Source: Edaphochlamys debaryana (taxonomy: Eukaryota > Chlorophyta > Chlorophyceae > Chlamydomonadales). Taken from it: a DNA stretch of 64,000 nt. How positions within the stretch are numbered: position 1 is the stretch's first letter; the number at the start of each line of letters is the position of its first letter. The stretch is from NCBI GenBank assembly GCA_016858145.1, contig JAEHOE010000123.1, positions 186,001 through 250,000 of the forward strand, given 5' to 3'. The position numbers were made by a program, and so were the translations under genes. Below, piece after piece: positions 22,610 to 41,962 of this stretch. Below the pieces are notes generated by a model, which was given only the letters and a program-made list of their open reading frames with translations, ran no database searches and was not told the origin of the DNA.

Positions 22610-23773
22610 TGTTTTGCTGGCCGTGGGGCTGTTGCTCGGGCGGGGGCTTCGTTTTGGGGCATCGGCGGTCCGTGAGGGCCTCTCTCGGGTGTTGAGGGAG
22701 CGTCGGAGGGCGTGGGGGATGGAGGGCCGGGTGGGGGACGAGGCTTGTGGTCACGGATACTGTATGCGGCCCCTTGCACCTGCAGCCACCAGGGGGCCGC
22801 CACTGGCAGTTAGAAGTTGCCCTCGCCGGTTCCCGTGCACTGCGTACGAGGCGTTCGGATGCTTGGCTGCGGGTGCCCTTATCACATCTGGGTCGGGGTC
22901 CCCCGTGTGCAGCCACGGTTACGAGCAAGGTCGGTGGTGCCCAGCCCGCCGTGTCCACAGCAGTGGACTGTCCCTTGATCCGGGGCCCCTTGTAAAGACG
23001 GGCACGAGGGGCATGCAGGGTTAGCTACGGGCGTGCACCCTATCTAGGTCTGCGTAGTCAGCGGAACACGCCCTACGCCACAACCAAGCGCTTCGCTTAA
23101 CGACAGCAGACCCCGAACCAGCCTTGCATGTGGCATCCGGCCAACGGGAAGGGTGCGCATCCCTAGCGCCAGAGTCAGCCGGTCCTGATTGGCCTCGAGG
23201 CGCCAGGCGGTGGTACCTGAGTCCAGGCAGCTGCAGCCATCGCTGTGGGCCCCAAAACGACAGCCCCAAAACGCTGCGAAGGGAGAAGGCGCTGCGCAAG
23301 GCCAGACCGCGGCGGGCCGACACGGGGGTTTCAGGCTTCGGGCTTCAGGCTGCCTTCGCCTGGGAGCTGCAGACCCCGACCAGCTCAAAAGCCCCGGTCC
23401 CAGGCAACCTGGAAACGAGAAAGCGCCGAGGGGGCGAGCCGGCTCGCGCGGGCGGCAGCACCCGAAGCAGCCCACCCTAGCCGGCGGGCCCGCAAAGCCT
23501 TCGGCACTCGAGCGGCGTTCCCCTGCGCTCTCAACCCCCTAGCGACCCCCTAGCAGTGGTTCAACGACCTACAGTTGGCTGTTGCTAGGGTGGTGCTGGT
23601 ATGGGAGGGCCATATCCGGTAGGTGGCGCTACATGCTTAACCTCTCTCAGCCTCGGCTCGGAGCTGGTTCCTATTATAACATCGCATCCTCAACCCGGCG
23701 GCACGCGCACACCAGGAACACGTCCGGGGGCCTCGTCAGAACCGGGTGCGTGTGCCCAGCACTTTGGTCATGC

Positions 23774-23845
23774 GGGAGTTTGGTCTAGTGGTATGATTCT
23801 CGCTTAGGGTGCGAGAGGTCGTGGGTTCAATTCCCGCAACTCCCC
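23774..23845 (+). tRNA. tRNA-Pro (anticodon AGG), copy 4
   Basis: Identical to the copy at 20664, with the same flanks. Fourth unit. Confidence 0.93.
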
Positions 23846-24427
23846 TGTTTTGCTGGCCGTGGGGCTGTTGCTCGGGCGGGGGCTTCGTTTTGGGGCATCG
23901 GCGGCCGCGGAGTGCATTTCGGGGTCCTCTCGGTTGTTTGGGGAGGGTTGGGGGCGGGGTTGTGGAGGGGGTGTGGAGGGTGCCACTCAGAGAGGATGGT
24001 TGCGCGGATGGATGGACAACATGGCTCGGCAAACGCGAGGGAGTGCTTCGCGGCCAGATGGTACTTCGGCTCGAAAGAAGTGTGAGCTTCATACCCAGAC
24101 TCGCGAGGCTTCGGAAGCCCAACGTCTCAGCTTGTGTCGGCATGCGGCTTGTGTTGCCACGGTTTACTTGGCTGTCGCACACGCGATAGCCGTGTCGTCC
24201 AGCGTCCACCGAAGGTCGGAGTGACATTCAGCCTTCACATGGTGGGCCTGGTGGGATTTGGAAGGCGTCCATCATCGGGGTTTAGTGGCAGGTGTGGGCC
24301 TGGTGCAGTGGCTATAACCCGAGTTCACTACGCAACGGTGGAGGCGCGAGCGGTACAGACATGCTCTGCGGCCCCAGCGGCCAGGTTGTGGGGTTATGGG
24401 TGCGGCGGCCTTGACCTGGTGTTCGAT

Positions 24428-24487
24428 CCTCCATTGGGCGTAGCCCCCTGCCGTCAGGGGGTGGCCAGTTCGACTCTGGCATGGAGG
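24428..24487 (+). ncRNA. Compact tRNA-like fold (60 nt), possibly a SINE or decayed tRNA
   Basis: CCTCCAT at the 5' end pairs perfectly with ATGGAGG at the 3' end (7 bp). Directly before the 3' strand is a textbook T-arm, GCCAG TTCGACT CTGGC. Only 29 nt lie between the 5' acceptor strand and the T-arm, and these form a strong CCCCCTG/CAGGGGG hairpin, leaving no room for normal D and anticodon arms. An A-box-like TGGTGCAGTGG is 127 bp upstream at 24301. It is not a canonical nuclear tRNA. A tRNA-derived SINE or a decayed tRNA fits best. Confidence 0.4.
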
Positions 24488-24599
24488 CATTGCAAAGGCG
24501 CGCAGCACCGGATTGCAAGGCTCGATGGCGCCCGGGCGGGCGTCAGAACGGGCAGTGAGGAGGACGGGGACCAGCTGAGACGTGCGGCCCGAAGCGAGC

Positions 24600-25250
24600 A
24601 GCGTGCGGGGGTGGCCGGGTGGGGGCGGCAGGGGAGGAGGGGCTTGTTGGTGAGGAGAGGGAGGGCGGTGTGGGAGGTGAGGGGGCAGCAACGGTTGAGG
24701 CGGAGGTTGCTTCGCGGCATCGGGGGAAGGGGGGGGGCGGAGGAGGCAGGAGGGGGGGGGGAAGTGGCAGTGGCGGCGTGGGCGGCGGCTGCGGGTGAGG
24801 GGCAGGCGGGGGCCGAGGAGGGGGTATCGGGGCTTCGGGGGAGGTGCGGGCAGACGGGGCGGTGACGGGGTCGGCGGTGGGAGAGGTGGCAGTTTCGCGG
24901 GCGGCGGGGGAAGGGAGGAGGAGGCGGAGGGGGGGGCCGTGGGGGCAACGGCGGAGGAAGAGAGGGTTGGGTGGGGGTAGAAAGGGGCGGCGGGGGAGGA
25001 TGAGGCGACGCTAGTGGTGCAGAAAGGAAGGGGAGGAGGCGGCCAGGCGGCGGCGGTGGCGGCGGTGGAGGAGGGCGCGGCGCTGGCGGAGGGGCTGGCG
25101 GGGTAGAAGGCAGCGGAGGGGGTTGGGGCGGCGGCGGAAGTGGGGTCGGTGGCGACTGGCGACGGTGGCGGCGAAAGAGGAGGCGGAATCTTCGAGGGGG
25201 GCCGTGGGGGCGACGGCGGTGATGATACGAGGGCGGCGAGGCGGTAGGGG
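24600..25250. repeat. G-rich low-complexity region (GGCGG/GGGAGG)
   Basis: Purine-rich GGCGGNGG and GGGAGGAGG runs, with a partial internal duplication (GGGGGCCGTGGGGGC near 24932 and GGGGCCGTGGGGGC near 25198). The long antisense open frame with Pro/Ser-rich product runs into the tRNA at 25704 and is not taken as a gene. Confidence 0.6.
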
Positions 25251-25373
25251 GACTAGGCATGTCGGGGACCGCGGCCGACCAGGCACCCGGCTCAGGCGCA
25301 TGACCTTCACCCTGACACAGCAGGCGGCAACGGCACGGCCGCTTTCGCAAGCCCCACAGCTGCCCACAAGCTG

Positions 25374-25412
25374 GCGTGAGCTCCCCTGAGCCTCCCAGAA
25401 GCCGACGGCCCT
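25374..25412 (-). repeat. 39-bp dispersed repeat, copy 2
   Basis: Reverse complement of 17882-17920 with one mismatch. Confidence 0.65.
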
Positions 25413-25703
25413 CTGGCGTGGGCCTCCTCCCGCTGCCGCCCACCAACCGCCTACCGCTGACGACGGCGCAGCCCAGGAAGCAGCTTGCGCTCGCCAGAGA
25501 CGCTGTTGGCGGGGCGGGGGGGAAGGGGGCCGACGCCACCGGCCTTGGGCGCGAGCCCCCTCTACCTAACGCCCACGCCGCTGACGGCCAGGCAGCCCAG
25601 GGGAGCCAAGGGCCCCTGAGCCCCGGACCTCCGCACGCGCGCGTTGCGTGGGACCACACGCCCTGAACGGTCCTGTACCTGTGCGCGGCCCTGTCTGTCA
25701 CTT

Positions 25704-25775
25704 GGGAGTTTGGTCTAGTGGTATGATTCTCGCTTTGGGTGCGAGAGGTCGCGGGTTCGATTCCCGCAACTCCCC
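25704..25775 (+). tRNA. tRNA-Pro (anticodon TGG)
   Basis: Same 72-nt body as the AGG copies, but the anticodon loop is TTTGGGT, giving anticodon TGG. The T-arm is GCGGG TTCGATT CCCGC (three changes in all: A to T at position 34 and two T-arm changes). A TTTT terminator follows. Its flanks do not match the four-unit array, so it is an older relative. It reads CCA/CCG proline codons. Confidence 0.93.
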
Positions 25776-26264
25776 TATTTTGTTCCGCGCCACAACACAT
25801 GCGCGAGCCCCCCCCTGGGCGTTAACGGTCTCCCGGCGAAGCTTCTGCCGCATCCCCTTGCTGACCGACAAGGCGAAGGAGGAGTGGATATCTGTGGGGC
25901 AGACCTGACATGCCATGCTCCCCCGGCATGTCCCAGACCTTTTTCGGGCTGAGACGCTGCCGTCAGGCTCTTCGGGCGGCGAAGCCCCCCGGGATTACCC
26001 CGTGTTGGCGTGCGTGCGTGCGTGCGTGCGTGCCTGTGTCACACATAAACATACGATTCCGTGTAGATAAGACCGGGCAGCTAAGTCTGTGCCGAGGGGT
26101 GCGAGCCCCCCGACAACCTGCTAATTACGCGTTAAAGCTCGGTTGGAGTATAGTGCGCCCACGGTTACCGCGGGGAATGGGTCGCGTAGCAGATGGGTGA
26201 GGGGCTCAGCCCTTTTTCGCCCCCATGGGGGCGCCCAGCGCTTGTCCACAACGACATACTTGCT

Positions 26265-26269
26265 TTACA
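26265..26269 (-). promoter_or_regulatory. Possible TGTAA polyadenylation signal of the ARSA1-like gene
   Basis: TGTAA on the minus strand about 270 bp past the stop codon at 26541, the expected distance for this gene's 3'UTR. Confidence 0.45.
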
Positions 26270-26540
26270 GTTGTGTCGCGACAACGTTGCGACAACAGTT
26301 GCGGCACAAGATCCGTTGCACTGCACGTCTGCACCGCATACACCGCAACACCACCTAGGCCCTGCCACGATTTCTCTCCTGTGCATGCCTCCATAGAACT
26401 CCTACACCGCCGCTCTCCTCTTCTTTCACCTTACCGCGCCTCCTCTTCCACGCCCCTCCACCTCCACCCTCTCCACCACCACCTCCCCAACTCATCCCCC
26501 GCTTCCTCCCCCAACCCAACCCCCCTCACCCCCGCCGCCC

Positions 26541-35623
<9,083 letters not shown>

Positions 35624-36921
35624 CTGGAGGGGGTGGGGGTGGGGGCATGGGCGATGGCGGTAGGGGCGGTGGGGACAGGGGCGGCGCGTGCTGGCGTTGA
35701 GACCCCCACCCCCTGAGCGCCGTGGCGCGCGCCATATGAGGGCTGCCCCTGAGCGCGGTAATCACTTTGGTATGGTGTGGCTTTGGTTGGTGGTCCAAGC
35801 TGAGCTGGAGAGGCGTGGGCTGGCAACGGCGTCAAGAGCGGCCCCCCGCGTGGCACCACCGCTTGGCTACGCCCAGGCCTTGCGCCAGAGCTACACCGCG
35901 ACTGGGCACGACCCCCCAGCGGCCCCGGACTGTCATTGACATCCCGGAATCTCCTAAGGGCTGGAGCTGGACTCGCGCGGGCTCAAAGCTAGACGCCGGA
36001 AGATCTGTGCCGAGCATCCCGCGCGGCATGGACGTAGGCACCCACCTGCACGCTCCGCGCAGCGCCCAGGTTCAATCCGTGATCAAGCCTGGCCGTCGCA
36101 CCGAACGACTCTGGCTTAGGGGTCGAGCGTGGCGCGGCACGGCGTCCGAGTGCCACGGAGCTGTCCACGCGACCGGCATCTGAGCTTGTGCGTGCGCCCA
36201 GCCCCGATCGCGCGTGCAGCGCCATAGCAAGACGCGGCTAGTCTGAGTTCGGAGCGTGTAACAGTCTGCGCGAAGACGCAATGCCGGTTGTCCGAACTGG
36301 GTGTTGGCTTGCTGTTTGTTGCTTTGATAGCGCAGCACAATTATGCACACAGTCGGTGGCCTGGGCGGAATTGCAAGCAGCTGTCGGGGCGTGGACGTCC
36401 TCGCCAGGTCTTCCTGGGTCTTCCCCGAAAGCTCGCCGAGTGCCGCCCCGCTCGTCCCCAGGCCGCTACTTAAATGGATATTCCTCCACTTATGGCGGTC
36501 AGGGTTCTGGTTGCGTAGACAGGCGCGTTGTGGCTAGGGACCGACCCGCGGTTCGTGAGGGTGTGTTTGGCACAGGAGCGGCACGGGCGGACACTTTCAG
36601 CCCTCGCCCCCATGCTCGCCTGCCCGCCATTCTCGCCCTTCTCCCGCGGGTGGGCTGGGCAGTGAGCCTGGAAAGGATCGCCGAATGGAATGGCTCTGCA
36701 AACTGCACAAGTGTGGTGTCCCCGGCCGCCCGTGCTGATCCGGCGCCCCCCTTGACCTTGTCGTTGGTTCTCTGCCGTCTAGGGATTCCACGCAGCCCTC
36801 ACTCGTGGCCGGCGGCTCTCTTCCCCTATGGCCCTATGCCCTCCTCTCCTATGGCCTTGCTCCTTCACTAGCGAGCCTGCATTTATTGTGACGACCGATG
36901 TCTGCTTGGGGCCAACGCCCG

Positions 36922-36947
36922 CCCGACCCCTGAGGCTGGTTGGCCCA
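36922..36947 (+). repeat. 26-bp repeat, copy 1
   Basis: Begins CCCGACCCCTGAGGCTGGTT and continues to GGCCCA. It is identical to 38761-38786. This copy ends just before a possible splice acceptor at 36957. Confidence 0.7.
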
Positions 36948-36957
36948 ACAACCTCAG

Positions 36958-37067
36958 CCCTACGGCCCCGACGACGACCTCTGGGACTTCCTCATGCTCG
37001 ATCCCACCCTCGGGCCGTACGGTGGCTGGATCCGGTATGGCCCCAACGGCCACGGCAACAGCACAAC
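36958..37067 (+). other. Orphan coding-exon candidate (36 aa)
   Basis: It lies between a CAG acceptor (36955-36957) and a GTAGGC donor, and reads PYGPDDDLWDFLMLDPTLGP then YGGWIRYGPNGHGNSTT. The composition looks like real protein rather than random GC-rich translation. No neighbouring exons could be joined, so it may be a gene fragment. I do not recognise the family. Confidence 0.3.
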
Positions 37068-37166
37068 GTAGGCGAAGCACAGGCTGCCCGCCGCCGTGTG
37101 CGGACGCTCCTGCGTCCTGTTCTCGTATGTGTCTGCGGTTTCCGGTTCGACGTTGGATTCCAGCGT

Positions 37167-37420
37167 GACCTGGTCGTATGGGGCTCAGCGCTTCGCCCTC
37201 CGTTTCGTTTCCTTTGGCTTTCGGTTTATGCATTTTGTGACAGTCATCCACCACGCGGTGCCCTGGCGTGCTTCTTCCGTTACTGTTGGTGGCTTCAGCT
37301 GCTCTGATGGTTGCTTCGGGGACGTGGTGCTATTATGGAGCTCAGCGCATCGCTTTCCGCACCTTTCTGTTGTTCAGCGTATCAGCCTGGTTTTTGATCA
37401 GCCACGCGGAGCCGTGGCGC
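37167..37420 (+). repeat. Diverged tandem duplication, unit about 153 bp
   Basis: GACCTGGTCGTATGGGGCTC at 37167 and GACGTGGTGCTATTATGGAG at 37321 start two related units that both continue GCTCAGCGC and end with GCCCTGGCG/GCCGTGGCG. The units read YGAQRFALRF and YGAQRIAFRT in different frames, so if coding, the sequence is broken. Confidence 0.5.
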
Positions 37421-38760
37421 ACCCCTGGACGCCTTGCCGGGCGCGGGTGCCCAGTCCTGTGTCGTCTCTGGAGTTCTGTGCTGCGGGGGAGATCGGCCTG
37501 TCAGGCCACAGGCTACGTGGGAGCGTGGCCGGGCAGTTGTACGCGTGTAGGGCGGGGCCCGTGTTGCGGGCAGCCGGGGATCAGCGGGTGCAGCCGGGCT
37601 CCGTCGACCCCAGCCCGCCTTGTGACTTGCTCCTTCGTTGTTGGTCTTTACGGTTGCTGTCCCCTTTTGTTCGACGCAGGACATTTGGTAGTTTGGTTTA
37701 TCGCGCTTTATCTCTTGGCCGGCTGTCATCACTGGGGGGCTCAGCGGAGCCCGGACATGTAGCAAACAGGCATGACGCTTCGCCCTCGCCACCCCACCAC
37801 CGGCAGCCCCGGCCCTCGCCTCCGTGCCTGGCGCCCAGCCCGTCGTCCCCACCCGGCCACCCCTCGGGCCCCAGCCCTCCCGCCTCCGTGACTGTGCCTG
37901 CGGCTATGCCGCCCTCCCCCGACCGCCGCGCTCAGCCAAACGCCTCAGGCCCGACCCTCAGCGGCACACGCCTCGCACGTCCCAGTCGCCTCGGCACGCT
38001 TGCACGGCTCCTCGACTTCGCCGCCCACCAGCTCGAGCTGCCCAGCCAGCGCGTCCAGCCATGCGCAGCTCCGTAACCACAGCTGCGACCGGTCGGTGCG
38101 GCCAGCGTCTACGAGCGCAGCTGCCTCCGACTACGCTACTACTTCCATTGCACCCACACGTATCGCCTCCCCGCTCCCGGCTCCCCGCTCCCGCTGGCCT
38201 CCTTCCGGGCACTCGTATTGCCCTAGGTCCCAAAACCAACCTTTCTCCCGCCGCTTCACGTAGCTCCTAGACGCACGGGCCGGGTTTCGGGACGGGGTTT
38301 CTTCGTAGAAGCATCTTCCGCCCACCACCACGCCCACCACGTACGGCAGCACGGAGCTCGCAGCCTTCAGGCGGCGTGCCGCAGCCGGCCTCTTTCCCCC
38401 AGCTCGCACTTGCACACACCGCACTCTACGGTCGTTTAGTTCTGCAGCTGACACGTCGACTTCGTCTCTACCGCTTGCAGGTGAGCGCTCGCGCATGATG
38501 ACCATAGACGACCGGCACGCTTCACGGCTGGGGGCTTCTTCAAGCGGCTCAGGAAAGTGCTATTCGCGCCTGTCTCCCATAGGACCTGTATCAGCCTGCT
38601 AGACGTACCCGGCACAGCTCTACACCGTCACCAGCAACAGCATGCCGGTTACTCTAGCATAGCCGTTCTCAGCCGCATCCCCGACTACATCTGCTGCGCA
38701 TTATGCTCCGTGTAGTGCTAGATAGCCCTGTTGCTAGTGCACTGTATGGAGGCTATGCCC

Positions 38761-38786
38761 CCCGACCCCTGAGGCTGGTTGGCCCA
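38761..38786 (+). repeat. 26-bp repeat, copy 2
   Basis: Identical to 36922-36947. Confidence 0.7.
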
Positions 38787-39452
38787 GGAGGGTCGAGGGC
38801 TGCTTCACATCTAGAGTCCAGACGGCGGACTCCGTATCCGCATGGAGAATGGAGAGGCACGTGGAGCAGCTCGCGCGTTTATTTCACGGTGGCCACCGCA
38901 GGGCACAAAGCCCAAGTGTATTGCGCGCATTGCGTCTTCGTCGAGCCATCAAACCCCTGACATAACCACAAAACGGGGCCTCTGACTCAACCACTCTCAT
39001 CTCATGACATTACGACTTCTCGCCGCCTCGATGCAACAGCTTAACGGACCGCCACTGCACCAGTGTGCCGCCATTCCAGCAGGCTACATGAATATATCAC
39101 GGCAGCACAACCTGGAGACGACGCTGCGAGCACACCAAACCCGCCTGGCAGCAGGCCGGGGCCAGGAAGCCCCGGCAGGATCCAGCAATGTCCGACTCTC
39201 ATCTCTCGTTCTCTCGCTTCACTCTCGCTCTCAACTCTCAAGTCACTCTCAATCCACTAAGCTCGCCAATGGCAGCGGGGAGTGCCGAACCCAGTGCGCG
39301 CTCGAGGCTGCCCTTCCGGACGGCACACCCCCACTACGACCCGAGCAATGTGCTATGGCAGCGCCGCTAACGAGCCCAGCTCACACGTCAGCCTGCCCTC
39401 AATATCCTCGCCCGCATATCTGCTTGCCTCCGCATTGAAGCAGGTTGGCAGC

Positions 39453-40680
39453 TTACTGCGTCAGGTACCAGAACAGGCCCAGGGTGACGACGACCGAGGC
39501 ACCGGCCAGGAGCAGGAGCTCGTTCTCGCCCCTGGGGGACAGGGGAAAGAGGGCCAGTCAGACAGGGCTGAGACTGCTGGGGCTTGGCATCATGACAGCA
39601 GATGCCAGCACTGCAGTAAGAGGGCACCGGTCCCTCGCCCGCAGTTGCAGGACCTTGATAGCGAACTCGAAAGCCCCTGCAAACCCCACTCACTCGTCGG
39701 CGTTGCCGCCCTCAGCGGCGATCTGGTCGCGGAGCTTCTCCTTGCGGGCGGCCAGGGACTTGGGGTCGTTGGAGCGGGACACGTTGCCCTTGAGGGCCTT
39801 GAAGCTGCGGCCCAGGAAAATAAGGGTACCAAGGGCGTTAGCTATCAAGGGTGAGGCCTTCAGGGGGAGGTCGCAGGCGAATGTTCAAGTCTTCTCGACA
39901 GTTGGGCATACAGGGAACCCGTTAACGCTCGTGAGTGACGTGGCGCACGGACACGAGAACCCTGGATGGGGGACATGCCGGCATGGTGAGCCGGTTTTCA
40001 CCGCAGTCTCACCGGCGCTTGGGGGCGTTGCAGACGGGGCAGGCGTAGGCCTTCACGTCCTCGAAGGGGGTCTTCTCGTCGTAGAGGTAGCCGCACTGAA
40101 GGCAGACCATGGCCTCCTTGCCCGCGGCCTTGCCCTTGGCGGCCACAGCGGAGCGGGCGCTCACGGCCACAGTGGTGGAGCGCGAAGAAGCGCCGCGCAG
40201 GGCGGGCTGCGAGGACGCAGAAAAAGGCAAGGTCAGCGCGATTCGACTGGAGAGGAGGTTTCTGCGCCAAGCAGCTAATATCGCTGATCCGGACGCTGAG
40301 AGCTAAAAGGGCAAGACAAGAGGTCCAAGGGTGATGAGGGCTTCCTTGAGCGCCCTGCTGGCGGGCTAGGGACCGCTGGACGGCTGCAGCGACCGATTGC
40401 CCAAACGAGCTGCCCAGAGGATAGCGCTGCCGATGCGGCCACGGCAACCATTAAGCCGTACGAGTTGCTGACGGTCTCAGCAGACACAGTCACCAGTGGA
40501 CCGCAGGCGCTGTGCTGGCGATGATGAATTGCTGGAGGCACTACAGCGCCGGCCACCGATGGGGTTCTAACTAGCACTTCTTCGGTGGGGCGTTGCTGGT
40601 GTGCCGCTGGCAACACGAGGACCGCCGCGCTTGCTCACCTTCAGCGCGGAGCGGGAGAAGGCGGTCTGCATCGCGGCCAT
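39453..40680 (-). CDS. Plastid-type rubredoxin with C-terminal membrane anchor (141 aa)
   Basis: Minus-strand exons 40680-40639, 40206-40013, 39804-39694 and 39531-39453 join in phase to 141 aa. Residues 1-40 are Ser/Ala/Arg-rich without acids until the start of the domain, as in a chloroplast transit peptide. The rubredoxin iron site is complete: CLQCGY (Cys49, Cys52) and CPVCNAPK (Cys70, Cys73). After a charged linker (SNDPKSLAARKEKLRDQIA) a single hydrophobic segment (ELLLLAGASVVVTLGLFWYL) ends the protein, so it should sit as a tail-anchored electron carrier, probably in the thylakoid. Plant and algal membrane rubredoxins of this layout are linked to photosystem assembly; which paralogue this is cannot be told. 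It lacks the PDZ domain of the ENH1 type. ATG is preceded by AAA (good context). Confidence 0.88.
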
Positions 40681-41867
40681 TTTGCAGCAAGACAGAGAGG
40701 TTTGCTAGAAGCACTGCAAGTGTGTGGAGTGTGGGCACGAGCGGTGGAGACAACCAGGAAATGGTGTGCAGGGACCTATTATCCTGTGGAACTTTCTGTA
40801 CGGCGATGTTTGTGAGCCGCTCATCGCGCCGAGCTCATGTGGCCTGGGCGTTTCAGCCCTTGCCGCCGGCCTGGACGCATCGGCACTGTCTGTCGTGTGC
40901 GTAGGATACGCGAAGCCGGAGGCGCCGCGCCGTAGCCCGACGCGCAAGCACGAATGCCATGCGGACGCAGCCACCACAACTTCCATGCATTACTTCGAGC
41001 AATCCATCGATGTATCTACTAACACAAGCAGTAGCGGCGTAGCAGTAGGACCGATGGCCGGCCACCCTCCGTCCAGCACCCCCGTGACCTAGCCGCCCGT
41101 CCGCCCGGACCCGGGCATACCTTCACCTGGACACCTCTGGACTGACCCCTCTGGAGCTGCAGCTCCCTCTGCCTTTGGAACCCACCCGCTTGCTCCTCAC
41201 CGTACAAGGGGTTGGTCAGTCCAAGTGCCTGCTGCCTGCTGCCTGCATTGTACTCCTGAGGCCAAGTGCCGCCAGCCAGCCATGGGCCAAACGAGCCAGC
41301 CTCACGCGGCTGACTCCAGCTCTGCCCCCAACTGCCCCAAGGGTTGCTGAGACGCACATGCACCCGAAGCCGCGCCTGCAGCCCCTCAACTGCCTAGGGT
41401 TCAGCTCATCCACGATCATGACTGACGCCCCTGTGTTGCGCGCCAGTGCTGGTCCGGGCAACACTGCGCCGGCAGGCTGAGAGGCGGCCGCAAGCGCCTC
41501 CCCGCAGGACAGTGGCGTGGAAGTGAATCTCGATCTGTGTCGACAGCGGCTCCTAGGACTCTATGTGGCTCAGGACTCGCAGCCTGGTGAGCACTGGGGA
41601 GCGAGTCTAGGAAGAGAGCTACGCCCTGGGAGCTCAGGTCCGCCCAGGGCGCGACTGCGTGTGGCGAGCTCAGGATCTGGTCCTTCCCTGGAATGGACAT
41701 CATGCTTTACTTGTATGCTCCGCCCAGACTTGATGCTTGATATGTAGCTCTTGTGCAGTCTAGAGGGCTTAGCCATGGGAGGGCCAGCCGGCCGGGGTGG
41801 CATGATTGCCTCAGGGTAGGCTCAGTCGCCTCAGCGCTCGGAGCTCTGCGCGCCCATGTGGGGATGG

Positions 41868-41962
41868 GGTGCGCTGGGTTGCCGCTGGGTTGCCGCTGGG
41901 GTGCGCTGGGTTGCCGCTGGGGTGCGCTGGGTTACCGCTGGGGTGCGCTGGGTTACCGATGT
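41868..41962 (+). repeat. Minisatellite of TGGGTTGCCGCTGGGGTGCGC-type units
   Basis: Four to five units of about 21 bp (short first unit of 11-12 bp), later units with GTTACCGC instead of GTTGCCGC. Confidence 0.85.

Larger units (their letters stand above)
20480..23960 (+). repeat. Tandem segmental array of tRNA-Pro units (four units)
   Basis: Each tRNA-Pro(AGG) gene is preceded by the same block (AAGCGGCCCACCCTAGCCGG-like, then a short GGAACACGTCCGGGGGCCT block) and followed by the same block (TGTTTTGCTGGCCGTGGGGC, then TTTTGGGGCATCG). Spacing between tRNAs is 719, 1155 and 1236 bp, so the units have gained or lost filler between the conserved blocks. Conservation well outside the tRNA shows that whole segments were duplicated rather than the tRNAs inserting independently. 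Confidence 0.8.
35624..39452. other. Gene-poor stretch upstream of ARSA1; holds an orphan exon candidate and small repeats
   Basis: The missing ARSA1 5' exon(s) should lie in the part nearest 35624. No full gene could be assembled elsewhere. See the separate entries for 36958-37067, 37167-37420 and the 26-bp repeat. Confidence 0.4.

Noticed and set aside
24298..24490. Intron-containing nuclear tRNA spanning A-box and B-box
   Set aside because: The seven bases before the A-box do not pair with the 3' acceptor strand ATGGAGG, which pairs instead with CCTCCAT at 24428.
24454..25800. 448-codon minus-strand open frame, Pro/Ser-rich
   Set aside because: It reads straight through the tRNA-Pro(TGG) gene and a G-rich low-complexity block. 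No domain, splice sites or sensible start; open only because of base composition.
20368..25916. Repeated short minus-strand peptides NRGVAGIEPTTSRTLSENHT
   Set aside because: They are antisense translations of the tRNA-Pro genes.
36883..37254. Minus-strand 123-codon frame opposite the orphan exon
   Set aside because: The plus strand has better splice-site context and more protein-like composition; neither can be extended to a gene.
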